Source of the DNA: Azospirillaceae bacterium
GTDB taxonomy: Bacteria > Pseudomonadota > Alphaproteobacteria > Azospirillales > Azospirillaceae
Reading direction: 5' to 3'
Assembly: GCA_028283825.1 (NCBI GenBank)
Contig: JAPWJW010000005.1
Location: 620,001 to 684,000, forward strand
Length of the DNA stretch: 64,000 nt
In this document: piece after piece, positions 9,099 through 16,479 of the stretch
Layout: each line of letters begins with the position of its first letter
Position numbering within the stretch: position 1 is the first letter of the stretch
Made by a program: the position numbers and the translations under genes
Notes under the pieces: model-generated
What the model was told of the DNA's origin: nothing
The model's input: the letters and a program-made list of their open reading frames with translations, nothing else
Databases searched by the model: none

Positions 9099-9487
9099 CG
9101 CGCCGTCAGTTGCAGCGGGTTCATGTAGTCGCGGAAGTGCGTCGCCTGGCCGTCGCGCCGGGTGATGAACCAGACGTAGCTGATGTCCCGGGGCGTGTCC
9201 TCGGGCAGGCGGCGGTGATGGCCGGTTGCCTCGATGATGGTTTCATCCCCCGTCTCCCGCACCCGGACGTCGCTCAGCGATCCGAAACGGATGCGGCTGG
9301 GCAGCAGGCGCATGTAGGCCGCGATGGCGTCGCGCCCGATCAGGCTGCGCGGGGCACCGTCAGGGGCGAAGGGGAATTCGTGCACGGCATCGGGCGCGTA
9401 CATCGCCATGTAGCCGTCGATATCCCCGGTCTGAAGCGCCTTGATGGCCGCCGCGAACCAGTCGGGCAAGGTTGATGTTGGCGACAT
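9095..9487 (-). CDS. SnoaL-like / nuclear transport factor 2-fold protein
   Basis: A 130-residue protein with the pattern of the SnoaL-like NTF2 fold: an N-terminal helix with WFAAAIKALQTGDIDGYMAMYAPDAVHEFPF, then beta strands ending HFRDYMNP. Such small cone-shaped proteins bind or isomerise hydrophobic ligands, and many have no known reaction. It is divergent from the TetR gene at 9515, and the intergenic region and start of tetR hold two identical inverted repeats, so it is the likely target of that repressor. Its stop overlaps the convergent permease stop. Confidence 0.75.
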   Translation of the reverse strand: MSPTSTLPDWFAAAIKALQTGDIDGYMAMYAPDAVHEFPFAPDGAPRSLIGRDAIAAYMRLLPSRIRFGSLSDVRVRETGDETIIEATGHHRRLPEDTPRDISYVWFITRRDGQATHFRDYMNPLQLTAR

Positions 9488-9508
9488 CGGGTTCTCTCGA
9501 TAGAATTA

Positions 9509-9554
9509 CGGACCATGAGTCCGCCAACATCTAACATATCGGACCAACAGTCCG
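9509..9554. promoter_or_regulatory. Twin CGGAC-N5-GTCCG operators for the divergent TetR
   Basis: Two perfect inverted repeats, CGGAC-CATGA-GTCCG at 9509-9523 and CGGAC-CAACA-GTCCG at 9540-9554, start 31 bases apart, about three helical turns. The first includes the ATG of the tetR gene and the second lies within its first codons. This is the expected arrangement for an autoregulated TetR that also represses the divergent SnoaL-like gene. Binding itself is inferred. Confidence 0.72.
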
Positions 9555-10144
9555 AAATAGGAAATCCACGCCGGGGCCGGCCACCGGTGCCGCACGCGCA
9601 ACTGTTGGCCGCAGCCGATGCGCTGTTCGCCGATTCCGGATCACCCGGCACCGTCACGATGGACGCCATCGCCGTCGCCGCCGGCGTGGGCAAGGGTACC
9701 CTGTTCCGCGCCTTCGGCAGCCGTGACGGCCTGCTGGACGCCCTCTGGGTAGTGAAGCTGGCGGCCCTGCACGACGCTGTGGACCATGGCGCGCCGCCGC
9801 TGGGGCCCGGCGGGGCGCCGCGCGACCGGGCGGTCGCCTTCCTGGACGCGCTGCTGTCCTTCAAGATGGATAACCGGCATCTCATCCGGGCGCGCGAACT
9901 GGCCCCCCGGCTGCTGCAATCGGCGCATTATCTGTGGATGCACGGCCTGCTGCGGTCCCTGATCGCGGAGGCCGCCCCCGGCGTGGCGGCGGCCGATGCC
10001 ATCTACACCGCCCACGCCCTGCTGGCGGCGGTGCACATCGACCTGATCGAGGAATTGCTGGCCGCCGGCCTGTCGGTGCAGGCCATCCGCGACGCGCAGG
10101 CGGCACGGGTGCGGTCGGTCATCGATGGTGCGGGGCGTGGCTGA
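9515..10144 (+). CDS. TetR/AcrR family transcriptional regulator
   Basis: A 209-residue protein. The N-terminal helix-turn-helix spans about residues 26-75 (LLAAADALFADSG, then TMDAIAVAAGVGKGTLFRAFGSRDGLLDAL), followed by a ligand-binding domain of unknown specificity. It is divergent from the SnoaL-like gene, and two CGGAC-N5-GTCCG repeats cover its start. The ATG at 9515 has no clear Shine-Dalgarno and lies inside the first operator. GTG 9587 would shorten the protein by 24 residues while keeping the HTH and would move the start clear of both operators. The family call is firm and the start is uncertain. Confidence 0.85.
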   Translation: MSPPTSNISDQQSEIGNPRRGRPPVPHAQLLAAADALFADSGSPGTVTMDAIAVAAGVGKGTLFRAFGSRDGLLDALWVVKLAALHDAVDHGAPPLGPGGAPRDRAVAFLDALLSFKMDNRHLIRARELAPRLLQSAHYLWMHGLLRSLIAEAAPGVAAADAIYTAHALLAAVHIDLIEELLAAGLSVQAIRDAQAARVRSVIDGAGRG

Positions 10145-10186
10145 GGGCGTTTAGCCACGGCTGGGCCAAGGGCGGGAAAGGGACGA

Positions 10187-10226
10187 ATATGTCCCCTTTC
10201 TCCGTTGACGGGGGACATATGTGTCC
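10187..10226. repeat. Nested inverted repeats upstream of the hicA region
   Basis: ATATGTCCCC at 10187-10196 is the exact reverse complement of GGGGACATAT at 10211-10220 (10-base arms, 14-base loop). The second arm also forms GGGGAC..GTCCCC with the bases up to 10226. The structure lies between the tetR stop and the toxin-antitoxin pair. It could be a tetR terminator (no T-tract), a TA operator or a REP-like extragenic repeat. Confidence 0.55.
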
Positions 10227-10292
10227 CCACAATCATCGGTATCTGCCAAGGAGGGCTGTCATGGGAATAAGATTCGCCTCATGGAGATCTGA

Positions 10293-10499
10293 TTGCCGAC
10301 TAAGCCACGGGTGCTTAAGGCCGCATTGACTCGGCTGGGTGCTGTCATCCGTCCTGGCAAGGGCGGTCATCAAGTCGCTGTTCTCAATGGGCGCAAGGCG
10401 CATATTCCCAATCATGGGAAGGGATTTGAGATCAGTGACAATCTGCTTATCAAAATCCTGAAGGATCTCGGTCTTTCAAGGGAAGATGTGGGTCTTTGA
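10293..10499 (+). CDS. hicA: HicA-like toxin (type II toxin-antitoxin)
   Basis: A 68-residue basic protein matching the small double-stranded-RNA-binding-like fold of HicA mRNA interferases. The expected glycine-histidine active-site segment is seen as GKGGHQVAV, followed by HIPNHGKGFEISDNLLIKILKDLGLS, the usual P-x-H-x-x-K and the C-terminal helix. The only usable start is TTG 10293, because a stop codon lies immediately upstream in frame; GGAG at 10283-10286 serves as ribosome site (GTG 10311 is an alternative). A HicB-like antitoxin gene follows 30 bases later. Base composition is visibly lower in GC than the neighbours, fitting a mobile module. Confidence 0.72.
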   Translation: MPTKPRVLKAALTRLGAVIRPGKGGHQVAVLNGRKAHIPNHGKGFEISDNLLIKILKDLGLSREDVGL

Positions 10500-10529
10500 T
10501 CCGCATCCTGACATTGGCGAGGTTTTCTT

Positions 10530-10943
10530 ATGCGTTTCCCGATAGTCATCGAGGAAGAGGGGGGCGTTCATATCGCGTCTGTCCCGGACCTTCCTGGTGT
10601 GCATGATCAGGGGGACAGCATGGACGAAGCTGTCGCTCGTCTGAGTGATGCTGCGGTCGTAATGATCGGCGAGATGATCGAGGATGGTGATGACATTCCC
10701 GACCCATCACCCGTCAATGACGGCAAAAGCATCGTCATTCCGTCTCTCGTGTGGGCCAAAGTCCTACTCTATCGCGCCATGAAGGCGAAGGGGTGGCGGC
10801 GGGCCGATCTTCAAAGGGCAATGGATGTCGACAAGACGACGGTTGCCCGGTTGCTTAATGTGCATCATGCATCGCGCATGGATCAAATCGACCAAGCTCT
10901 GGCGGTTTTGGGCGTCGATCTGGAATTACGGACGGCGGCTTAA
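10530..10943 (+). CDS. hicB: HicB-like antitoxin with C-terminal helix-turn-helix
   Basis: A 137-residue protein. Residues 1-60 show the HicB fold (FPIVIEEEGGVHIASVPDLPGVHDQGDSMDEAVARLSDA), the degenerate RNase H-like domain that masks HicA. Residues about 80-130 form a DNA-binding HTH (RADLQRAMDVDKTTVARLLNVHHASRMDQIDQAL), which would autoregulate the pair. This is the longer, HTH-bearing version of HicB. The gene lies directly downstream of hicA, the usual toxin-first order. ATG 10530 is the only good start. Confident as an antitoxin of this type. Confidence 0.82.
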   Translation: MRFPIVIEEEGGVHIASVPDLPGVHDQGDSMDEAVARLSDAAVVMIGEMIEDGDDIPDPSPVNDGKSIVIPSLVWAKVLLYRAMKAKGWRRADLQRAMDVDKTTVARLLNVHHASRMDQIDQALAVLGVDLELRTAA

Positions 10944-10973
10944 CACCGTCGCCTGTAATTCTCTTTTGCATGT

Positions 10974-11420
10974 TCATGCGGGCGAGGCGTCTAACTCACC
11001 CGCCGTCTCCAGCGCCTTCACCTCCTCATCCGTGAACAGCCGCGACCGGGTGAGGAAGCGCAAACCCTCCGGCCCTTCCAGCGAGAACATGCCGCCGCGG
11101 CCGGGCACCACGTCGATGGTCAGGCGGGTGTGCTTCCAGTATTCGAACTGCGCCCGGCCCATGTAGAAGGGCTGGCCGCCGATGTGCCCCAGCAGGACGT
11201 CGCCGTCGCCCACCATGAACTCATCCCGGGGGTAGCACATGGGCGCGCTGCCGTCGCAGCAGCCGCCCGACTGGTGGAACAGCAGGGGCCCGTGGCGAGC
11301 CTCCAGCCGTTTGATCAGCGCCAGCGCCTTCGGCGTCGCGTCCACTCGGACCACCTTCGCAGGTGATCCGAGGTCCGCGGTGTCCCGGCTCTCTTGATCG
11401 TCGATGGCCGGGGCGTCCAT
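10974..11420 (-). CDS. DUF779 domain protein linked to aldehyde dehydrogenase
   Basis: A 148-residue protein with a conserved core (LLFHQSGGCCDGSAPMCYP, then FYMGRAQFEYWKHTRLTIDVVPGRGGMFSLEG). This is the DUF779 family, which is commonly found beside ExaC/AcoD-type aldehyde dehydrogenases. It has a C-C pair and a third cysteine that could bind metal. Its start overlaps the aldehyde dehydrogenase stop (TGATG), so translation is coupled. The biochemical role of DUF779 is not established; a helper or maturation role for the dehydrogenase is inference from the constant pairing. Confidence 0.85.
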   Translation of the reverse strand: MDAPAIDDQESRDTADLGSPAKVVRVDATPKALALIKRLEARHGPLLFHQSGGCCDGSAPMCYPRDEFMVGDGDVLLGHIGGQPFYMGRAQFEYWKHTRLTIDVVPGRGGMFSLEGPEGLRFLTRSRLFTDEEVKALETAGELDASPA

Positions 11421-12940
11421 CAGAAGAAGCCCAGGGCGTTGGGGCTGTAGCTGACCAGCTGGTTCTTGGTCTGCTGGTAATGGTTCAGCATCATGGCGTG
11501 GTTCTCACGCCCGATGCCGGATTGCTTGTAGCCGCCGAAGGCGGCGTGCGCCGGGTACAGGTGGTAACAGTTGGTCCACACCCGGCCGGCCTGGATTTCC
11601 CGGCCGAAGTGATAGGCGCGGTTGATGTCGCGGGTCCACACGCCGGCACCCAGGCCGTACAGGCTGTCGTTGGCGACGTGCAGGGCCTCTTCCTCGTCCT
11701 TGAAGGTGGTGACGGCCACGACGGGGCCGAAAATCTCTTCCTGGAAGATGCGCATGCGGTTATTGCCCTCAAACACCGTGGGCTGGACATAGAAGCCGCC
11801 CTTGAGGTCGCCCGACAGTTCGGCGCGGGCGCCGCCGGCCAGAACCTTCGCCCCCTCCTGCCGGCCGATGTCGAGGTAGGACAGGATCTTCTCCAACTGC
11901 TCGTTGGAGGCCTGGGCGCCGATCATGGTGTCGGCGTCCAGGGGATTGCCCTGCTTAATGGCCTTCACCCGTGCCAGCGCCTTGTCCATGAAGCGGCCAT
12001 ACAGGCTTTCCTGGATCAGGGCGCGGGAGGGACAGGTGCAGACCTCCCCCTGGTTCAGGGCGAACATGACGAAACCTTCGATCGCCTTGTCCAGGAAGGC
12101 GTCGTCCTTGGCCGCCACGTCATCGAAGAAGATGTTGGGGGACTTACCGCCCAACTCCAAGGTCACCGGGATCAGGTTCTGCGAGGCGTACTGCATGATC
12201 AGCCGGCCGGTGGTGGTCTCCCCGGTGAAGGCGATCTTGGCGATGCGGTTGCTGGATGCCAGCGGCTTGCCGGCCTCGACACCGAAGCCGTTGACGACGT
12301 TGACCACCCCCTTGGGGATCAGGTCCTGGATCAGTTCCATCAGCACCAGGATGCTGGCGGGGGTTTGCTCCGCCGGCTTCAGCACGACGCAGTTGCCGGC
12401 GGCCAGGGCCGGGGCCAGCTTCCACACCGCCATCAGGATGGGGAAGTTCCAGGGGATGATCTGGCCGACCACGCCCAGGGGCTCATGATAGTGATAGGCC
12501 ACCGTGGTGGCGTCGATCTCGGAAATGCCGCCTTCCTGGGCGCGGATGGCGGCGGCGAAATAGCGGAAATGGTCGGCGGCCAGCGGGATGTCGGCGGCGC
12601 GGGTTTCGCGGATGGGCTTGCCGTTGTCCCAGGTCTCGGCCGTGGCCAGTGTTTCCAGGTTGTCGTCGATGCGCTGGGCGATGCGTTCCAGGACACGGGC
12701 GCGGTCGGCGACGGAGGTGCGACCCCATTCGCGCTTGGCGGCATGGGCGGCGTCCAGCGCGCGCTCGATATCCTGGGCGTTGGAGCGCGGGATTTCGCAG
12801 ATGGCCTGGCCGGTGATGGGGGTGGTGTTCTCGAAATATTCGCCGGACGTGGGCGGCACCCATTCCCCGCCGATGAAGTTGCCGTAGCGCTTACGGAACG
12901 GCACGGGGGCGCCATACTCTCCGGGGGCGATCTTGGCCAT
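11420..12940 (-). CDS. NAD-dependent aldehyde dehydrogenase (ExaC/AcoD type)
   Basis: A 506-residue protein of full family length. The catalytic cysteine is Cys301 in [11 protein letters not shown], with a second Cys at 303, and the general base is Glu262 in LELGGKSPN. The Rossmann-type NAD site lies around PWNFPILM to the GETTTGR segment. It oxidises short aldehydes such as acetaldehyde to the acid. The start at 12940 has GGAGG upstream. A near-perfect sigma-54 promoter lies at 13014-13029 and a divergent AcoR-like activator follows it, so expression is expected to be inducible by aldehyde, acetoin or alcohol metabolites. The symbol is left empty because exaC and acoD cannot be separated here. 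Confidence 0.9.
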   Translation of the reverse strand: MAKIAPGEYGAPVPFRKRYGNFIGGEWVPPTSGEYFENTTPITGQAICEIPRSNAQDIERALDAAHAAKREWGRTSVADRARVLERIAQRIDDNLETLATAETWDNGKPIRETRAADIPLAADHFRYFAAAIRAQEGGISEIDATTVAYHYHEPLGVVGQIIPWNFPILMAVWKLAPALAAGNCVVLKPAEQTPASILVLMELIQDLIPKGVVNVVNGFGVEAGKPLASSNRIAKIAFTGETTTGRLIMQYASQNLIPVTLELGGKSPNIFFDDVAAKDDAFLDKAIEGFVMFALNQGEVCTCPSRALIQESLYGRFMDKALARVKAIKQGNPLDADTMIGAQASNEQLEKILSYLDIGRQEGAKVLAGGARAELSGDLKGGFYVQPTVFEGNNRMRIFQEEIFGPVVAVTTFKDEEEALHVANDSLYGLGAGVWTRDINRAYHFGREIQAGRVWTNCYHLYPAHAAFGGYKQSGIGRENHAMMLNHYQQTKNQLVSYSPNALGFF

Positions 12941-13013
12941 GTAACGTATCCTCCAGCTATTTTGCGACGCCGCCCAGGCGAGGGGCGGGGCGTCATTTTG
13001 GCGTTCCCCTCAT

Positions 13014-13029
13014 GGCAAGGGCCGTGCCA
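13014..13029 (-). promoter_or_regulatory. Sigma-54 (-24/-12) promoter of the aldehyde dehydrogenase operon
   Basis: Read on the minus strand the sequence is TGGCACGGCCCTTGCC, against the consensus TGGCACG-N4-TTGCW. The GG and GC elements are 12 bases apart, as required. It points toward the dehydrogenase start about 70 bases away. Inverted repeats suited to an enhancer-binding protein lie 118-171 bases upstream of it. Confidence 0.85.
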
Positions 13030-13099
13030 GGGGCGCTAGCGATGGCGAAAATCAAGCGCGATCAGGCGGTTGTTGTCTGCGACGAAGGTTGGCTTGCGG

Positions 13100-13145
13100 C
13101 ACCGGTCCGTCTGGCACATGCTTGGTCCCCAGACGGATGCCGGTG
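13100..13145. repeat. Bipartite inverted repeat between sigma-54 promoter and enhancer sites
   Basis: CACCGG at 13100-13105 pairs with CCGGTG at 13140-13145, and CCGTCTGG at 13107-13114 pairs with CCAGACGG at 13129-13136. Together they make a two-segment dyad with a 14-base centre. It lies between the promoter and the TGTCGCA repeats. It may be a further regulator site, a DNA-bending element or a leader hairpin of the activator gene. Confidence 0.5.
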
Positions 13146-13146
13146 A

Positions 13147-13185
13147 CTGTCGCAACCTGCGACAGGGGCCGCGACAGCTGTCGCA
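13147..13185. promoter_or_regulatory. Enhancer (UAS) sites for the AcoR-like activator
   Basis: CTGTCGCA-ACC-TGCGACAG at 13147-13165 is a perfect 8-3-8 inverted repeat, followed by the 14-base palindrome GCGACAGCTGTCGC at 13171-13184. The CTGTCGCA half-site recurs in the same orientation 31 bases apart, about three helical turns. This matches the tandem binding sites expected for a dimeric or hexameric sigma-54 activator. They lie just upstream of the activator gene, so autoregulation is possible too. Confidence 0.75.
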
Positions 13186-13206
13186 AAGAAATGTGGGAGG
13201 AATGGC

Positions 13207-15057
13207 ATGGTGAACGCCCGGACACCGGCGATTCAGGCGCCGACCGCGGTTCTGGCCATGGTGCGCGAGCGGCTGATGGAGCCGGGCGGCCTGGACGGCG
13301 CCCCCATTCCGCCGGTGATCGCCCGCTCCTGGCGCCGCTGTGCCGACCGGGGCCTGCGCGCCGACCGGCCGGCGCAACAGGAACCGCTGTCCCGCGCCGA
13401 CCTGGGTGTCCTGCGCGATCGCCACCGTACCCTGTGGCAGCTTGCGACACCTGAGCTGGACACCCTGCACCAGGCCATGCGCGAACAGGGTGGCATGGTG
13501 CTGCTGACCGACGACCGGGGCCTGATCCTGGATGCGCGCGGCGATGCCGGTTTCGTCCGCCGCGCCCGCCGCGTCTCCCTGCAACCCGGGGCGGGATGGG
13601 GCGAGGATGACGAGGGCACCAACGCCGTGGGTACCGCGCTGGCAGAACGGGCCCTGGTGCAGGTGCGCGGGCCGGAGCATTACCTGAACGACAACGCCTT
13701 CCTGCTGTGCACGGCCATGCCGGTGATGGATCCCTATGGCGCCCTGGCCGGGGTGATCGACCTGTCGGGCGACATGCGTCGCCCGCATGAGAATGCCGCC
13801 GGCCTGGCCCGGCTGGCGGTGGCGCACCTGGAGCACCGCTGGATGAGCCAGGCGGCGGAGGGGCATGAGATGCTGGTCCGCCTGCACGCCCATCCCGGTT
13901 GGCTGGGCACCCCACAGGAAGGCTTGCTGGCGGTGGCGGATGGGGTGGTGCGCGCCGCCAACCCGGCGGCCCTGGCGCTGCTGGGCCTGGCGCCCGACGC
14001 CATCGGCCGCGTCCGGCTGGACGCTGTGCTGGATGGGGCCTTGGCGCCCGGTGACGGTGTGCTGCGCACCCGCGACCAGGGCCGGCCCCTGCACGCCCGT
14101 GTCACCACGCCGGGCAAAAGCCGGCCGCCCGCCCGCCGTTCCGCCCCCCAGTCCGCCCCCGTCACCCGTGAGGGCGTGCTGTGGGACCACACCACCCAGC
14201 CGCTGCTGGACCGGGCGGTGCGGGCGCTGGACGCCGCCATCCCCGTCTTGCTGCAGGGAGAGACGGGGACGGGCAAGGAGATGTTCGTGCGCGCGGCCCA
14301 TGCCGCCAGCGGCCGGGCGCGGGCGCCGCTGGTGGCGGTCAACTGCGCCGCCATCCCCGAAGGCCTGCTGGAGTCTGAACTGTTCGGCTATGAGGACGGC
14401 GCCTTCACCGGCGCCCGGCGCGGCGGCCATCGCGGCCAGATCCGCCAGGCCGACGGCGGCGTTCTGTTCCTGGATGAGATCGGCGACATGCCGCCGGCCC
14501 TGCAGGCCCGCCTGCTGCGCGTGCTGCAGGACGGGGAGGTGACGCCGGTGGGCGGTCGGCCGGTGAAGGTGGATTTCCGGCTGGTGGCCGCCACCCACCG
14601 CGACCTGGCGGCGGCCGTGGCCGACGGCACCTTCCGCGCCGACCTCTATTACCGGCTGAAGCATCTGGTGGTGACGCTGCCGCGCCTGCGAGATCGCCCG
14701 CTGGATGGCATCATCGACGCGCTGATGGCCGGTTTCGGTGCCAGGGAGCGGGGCGTGCGCCTGTCGCCCGCCGCCCGCGACCGCCTGCGCCGCCATGACT
14801 GGCCCGGCAATCTGCGCGAACTGTCCAACCTGCTGCGCACCCTGGTGGTGCTGTCGCCGCCGGGCACCCTGGTGATGCCGGACGACCTGCCCGCCAACCT
14901 GGCACCGGCGGCGGAGGTGGGGCCGGACTTGCGGACGCAGGCGGATGAGGCCGTGCGCCAGGCCCTGGCCCGCCACGGCGGCAACATCAGCGCCGCCGCC
15001 CGCGACCTGGGCATCCACCGCAGCACCCTGCACCGGCGGCTGGCGGGTTCGGCCTGA
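13207..15057 (+). CDS. Sigma-54-dependent activator, AcoR-like
   Basis: A 616-residue enhancer-binding protein. Residues about 60-230 form a GAF-like sensor domain (TDDRGLILDARGD, then WGEDDEGTNAVGTAL as in AcoR). A linker is followed by the AAA+ domain with Walker A GETGTGKE (351-358) and the sigma-54-contact loop GAFTGA (398-403). A Fis-type HTH closes the protein (GGNISAAARDLGIHRSTLHRRL). It is divergent from the aldehyde dehydrogenase operon, whose sigma-54 promoter and paired repeats fit this regulator. The inducer is not visible in the sequence; acetoin, ethanol or aldehydes are typical for relatives. Confidence 0.9.
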   Translation: MVNARTPAIQAPTAVLAMVRERLMEPGGLDGAPIPPVIARSWRRCADRGLRADRPAQQEPLSRADLGVLRDRHRTLWQLATPELDTLHQAMREQGGMVLLTDDRGLILDARGDAGFVRRARRVSLQPGAGWGEDDEGTNAVGTALAERALVQVRGPEHYLNDNAFLLCTAMPVMDPYGALAGVIDLSGDMRRPHENAAGLARLAVAHLEHRWMSQAAEGHEMLVRLHAHPGWLGTPQEGLLAVADGVVRAANPAALALLGLAPDAIGRVRLDAVLDGALAPGDGVLRTRDQGRPLHARVTTPGKSRPPARRSAPQSAPVTREGVLWDHTTQPLLDRAVRALDAAIPVLLQGETGTGKEMFVRAAHAASGRARAPLVAVNCAAIPEGLLESELFGYEDGAFTGARRGGHRGQIRQADGGVLFLDEIGDMPPALQARLLRVLQDGEVTPVGGRPVKVDFRLVAATHRDLAAAVADGTFRADLYYRLKHLVVTLPRLRDRPLDGIIDALMAGFGARERGVRLSPAARDRLRRHDWPGNLRELSNLLRTLVVLSPPGTLVMPDDLPANLAPAAEVGPDLRTQADEAVRQALARHGGNISAAARDLGIHRSTLHRRLAGSA

Positions 15058-15152
15058 GGCCAATTTTCGCCCGTCAATTGGACCTTTCAGGCGAAGAAGG
15101 CGGCCCTCATACATCCCCCAACGGGCATTGTTGATAAGACGGGGGATGAGGA

Positions 15153-16475
15153 ATGGGGCGCTTCACGCTGGCGGCACTGTTGTGTGCCGGTTTCTGCTTT
15201 CCGGCCTGGGCGCAGGCGCCGGTCACGCTGTCGGCGGACCAGCGGGCCGTCACGGTCGCGGCGGTGATCGCGCAACTGAAGGAGACCTACGTCTTCCCCG
15301 ACAAGGTGCCGGCCCTGGTGGCGGCCTTGGAAAAGGCCAAGGCCGCTGGCCGCTACGACGTGGACAACCCCACCACGCTTGCCGCCCGCCTGACGGATGA
15401 CATGCACGATGCCGCCCATGACCACCACCTCTACATCAACTACGATCCCGTCCAGTATGAGGCCGCCAAGCATGAGGGCGATGCCGGCCCGGACGTCACG
15501 CCCGACCAGGAGGCCTATTTCCGGGCGGAGGCGGCGCGGGACAACAGCGGCCTGGTGGAAACCCGCATCCTGCCGGGCAACATCCGCTATCTGCGCATCA
15601 GCGGTTTCCAGTGGGTGGATGACGAAACCGGTTTCGCCTATGACGCCGCCCTGCGGTTCCTGAAAGGCGGCGACGCGGTGATCATCGACGAGCGCGGCAA
15701 TGGTGGCGGCGACCACAGCGCCGTGCGCTACCTGCTGAGCCATTTCATGGATTCTGGTGCGCCGCTGATGACCTTCACCGCCGCCGGCCTGCCGTCGCAG
15801 CAATCCTACACCCTGGACCACCTGGCCGCCGGCCGCCTGAAGGGCAAGCCGCTGTACGTGCTGGTCGATAACAACGTCGGCTCGGCGGCGGAGGAATTCG
15901 CCTATTCCGTCCAGCAGTTCCATTTGGGCCAGGTGGTGGGCGCCCGGACGGTGGGGGCGGCCAACAACAACCGCATCTTCCCCATAGCCCCCGGCTTCAT
16001 GCTCAGCGTTTCCTTCGGGCGGCCGGAACATCCCGTCAGCCACGGCAACTGGGAAGGGACGGGGGTGGTGCCGGATGTCGCCGTCGCCGACTGGGGCCAG
16101 ACCCTGGACATGGCGCAGTCGCTGGCGCTCACGCAATTGCTGAAGGCGTCTGACATCGCGCCGCAAACCCGTGCCGACGGCGAATGGGCTCAGGTGCCGG
16201 TTGAGGCGCGCCTGCACCCGCCTGCCGCTATCGCGCCCACCCGCCTGAAAGGCTGGGCCGGCCATTATGGTGATCGGACGGAGGTCGGATTCCGTGACGG
16301 AATCTTATGGTACCAACCCGCCCCCGACGCGCCCCCGCGCCGCCTGACCTTGCTGTCGACCGACGGCCTGTTCGCTATCGAGGGCAACGACAAGGTGCGC
16401 GCCCGTTTCACCACGGCTGGCCTGGAAACCTACATGCGCGGCAACCCGACGCCCCGGGTACAGGCCCGGCGATAG
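15153..16475 (+). CDS. S41 family peptidase, exported
   Basis: A 440-residue protein with a clear signal peptide ending FPAWAQA. The S41 (C-terminal processing / IRBP-like) core includes IDERGNGGGDHSAVRYL and the nucleophile Ser244 in NNVGSAAEEFAY, followed by GARTVGAANNNRIF. There is no obvious PDZ domain, and a tail of about 110 residues follows the core. Family members cleave unstructured protein tails or short peptides in the periplasm. It ends 4 bases from the convergent iorB-like gene. The gene stands alone between the AcoR-like regulator and the hydroxylase genes, so its partner process is unknown. Confidence 0.82.
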   Translation: MGRFTLAALLCAGFCFPAWAQAPVTLSADQRAVTVAAVIAQLKETYVFPDKVPALVAALEKAKAAGRYDVDNPTTLAARLTDDMHDAAHDHHLYINYDPVQYEAAKHEGDAGPDVTPDQEAYFRAEAARDNSGLVETRILPGNIRYLRISGFQWVDDETGFAYDAALRFLKGGDAVIIDERGNGGGDHSAVRYLLSHFMDSGAPLMTFTAAGLPSQQSYTLDHLAAGRLKGKPLYVLVDNNVGSAAEEFAYSVQQFHLGQVVGARTVGAANNNRIFPIAPGFMLSVSFGRPEHPVSHGNWEGTGVVPDVAVADWGQTLDMAQSLALTQLLKASDIAPQTRADGEWAQVPVEARLHPPAAIAPTRLKGWAGHYGDRTEVGFRDGILWYQPAPDAPPRRLTLLSTDGLFAIEGNDKVRARFTTAGLETYMRGNPTPRVQARR

Positions 16476-16479
16476 GCCC

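Noticed and set aside
13036-15114. A 692-codon minus-strand frame opposite the AcoR-like activator
   Set aside because: Overlaps a gene with unmistakable AAA+ motifs; shadow.
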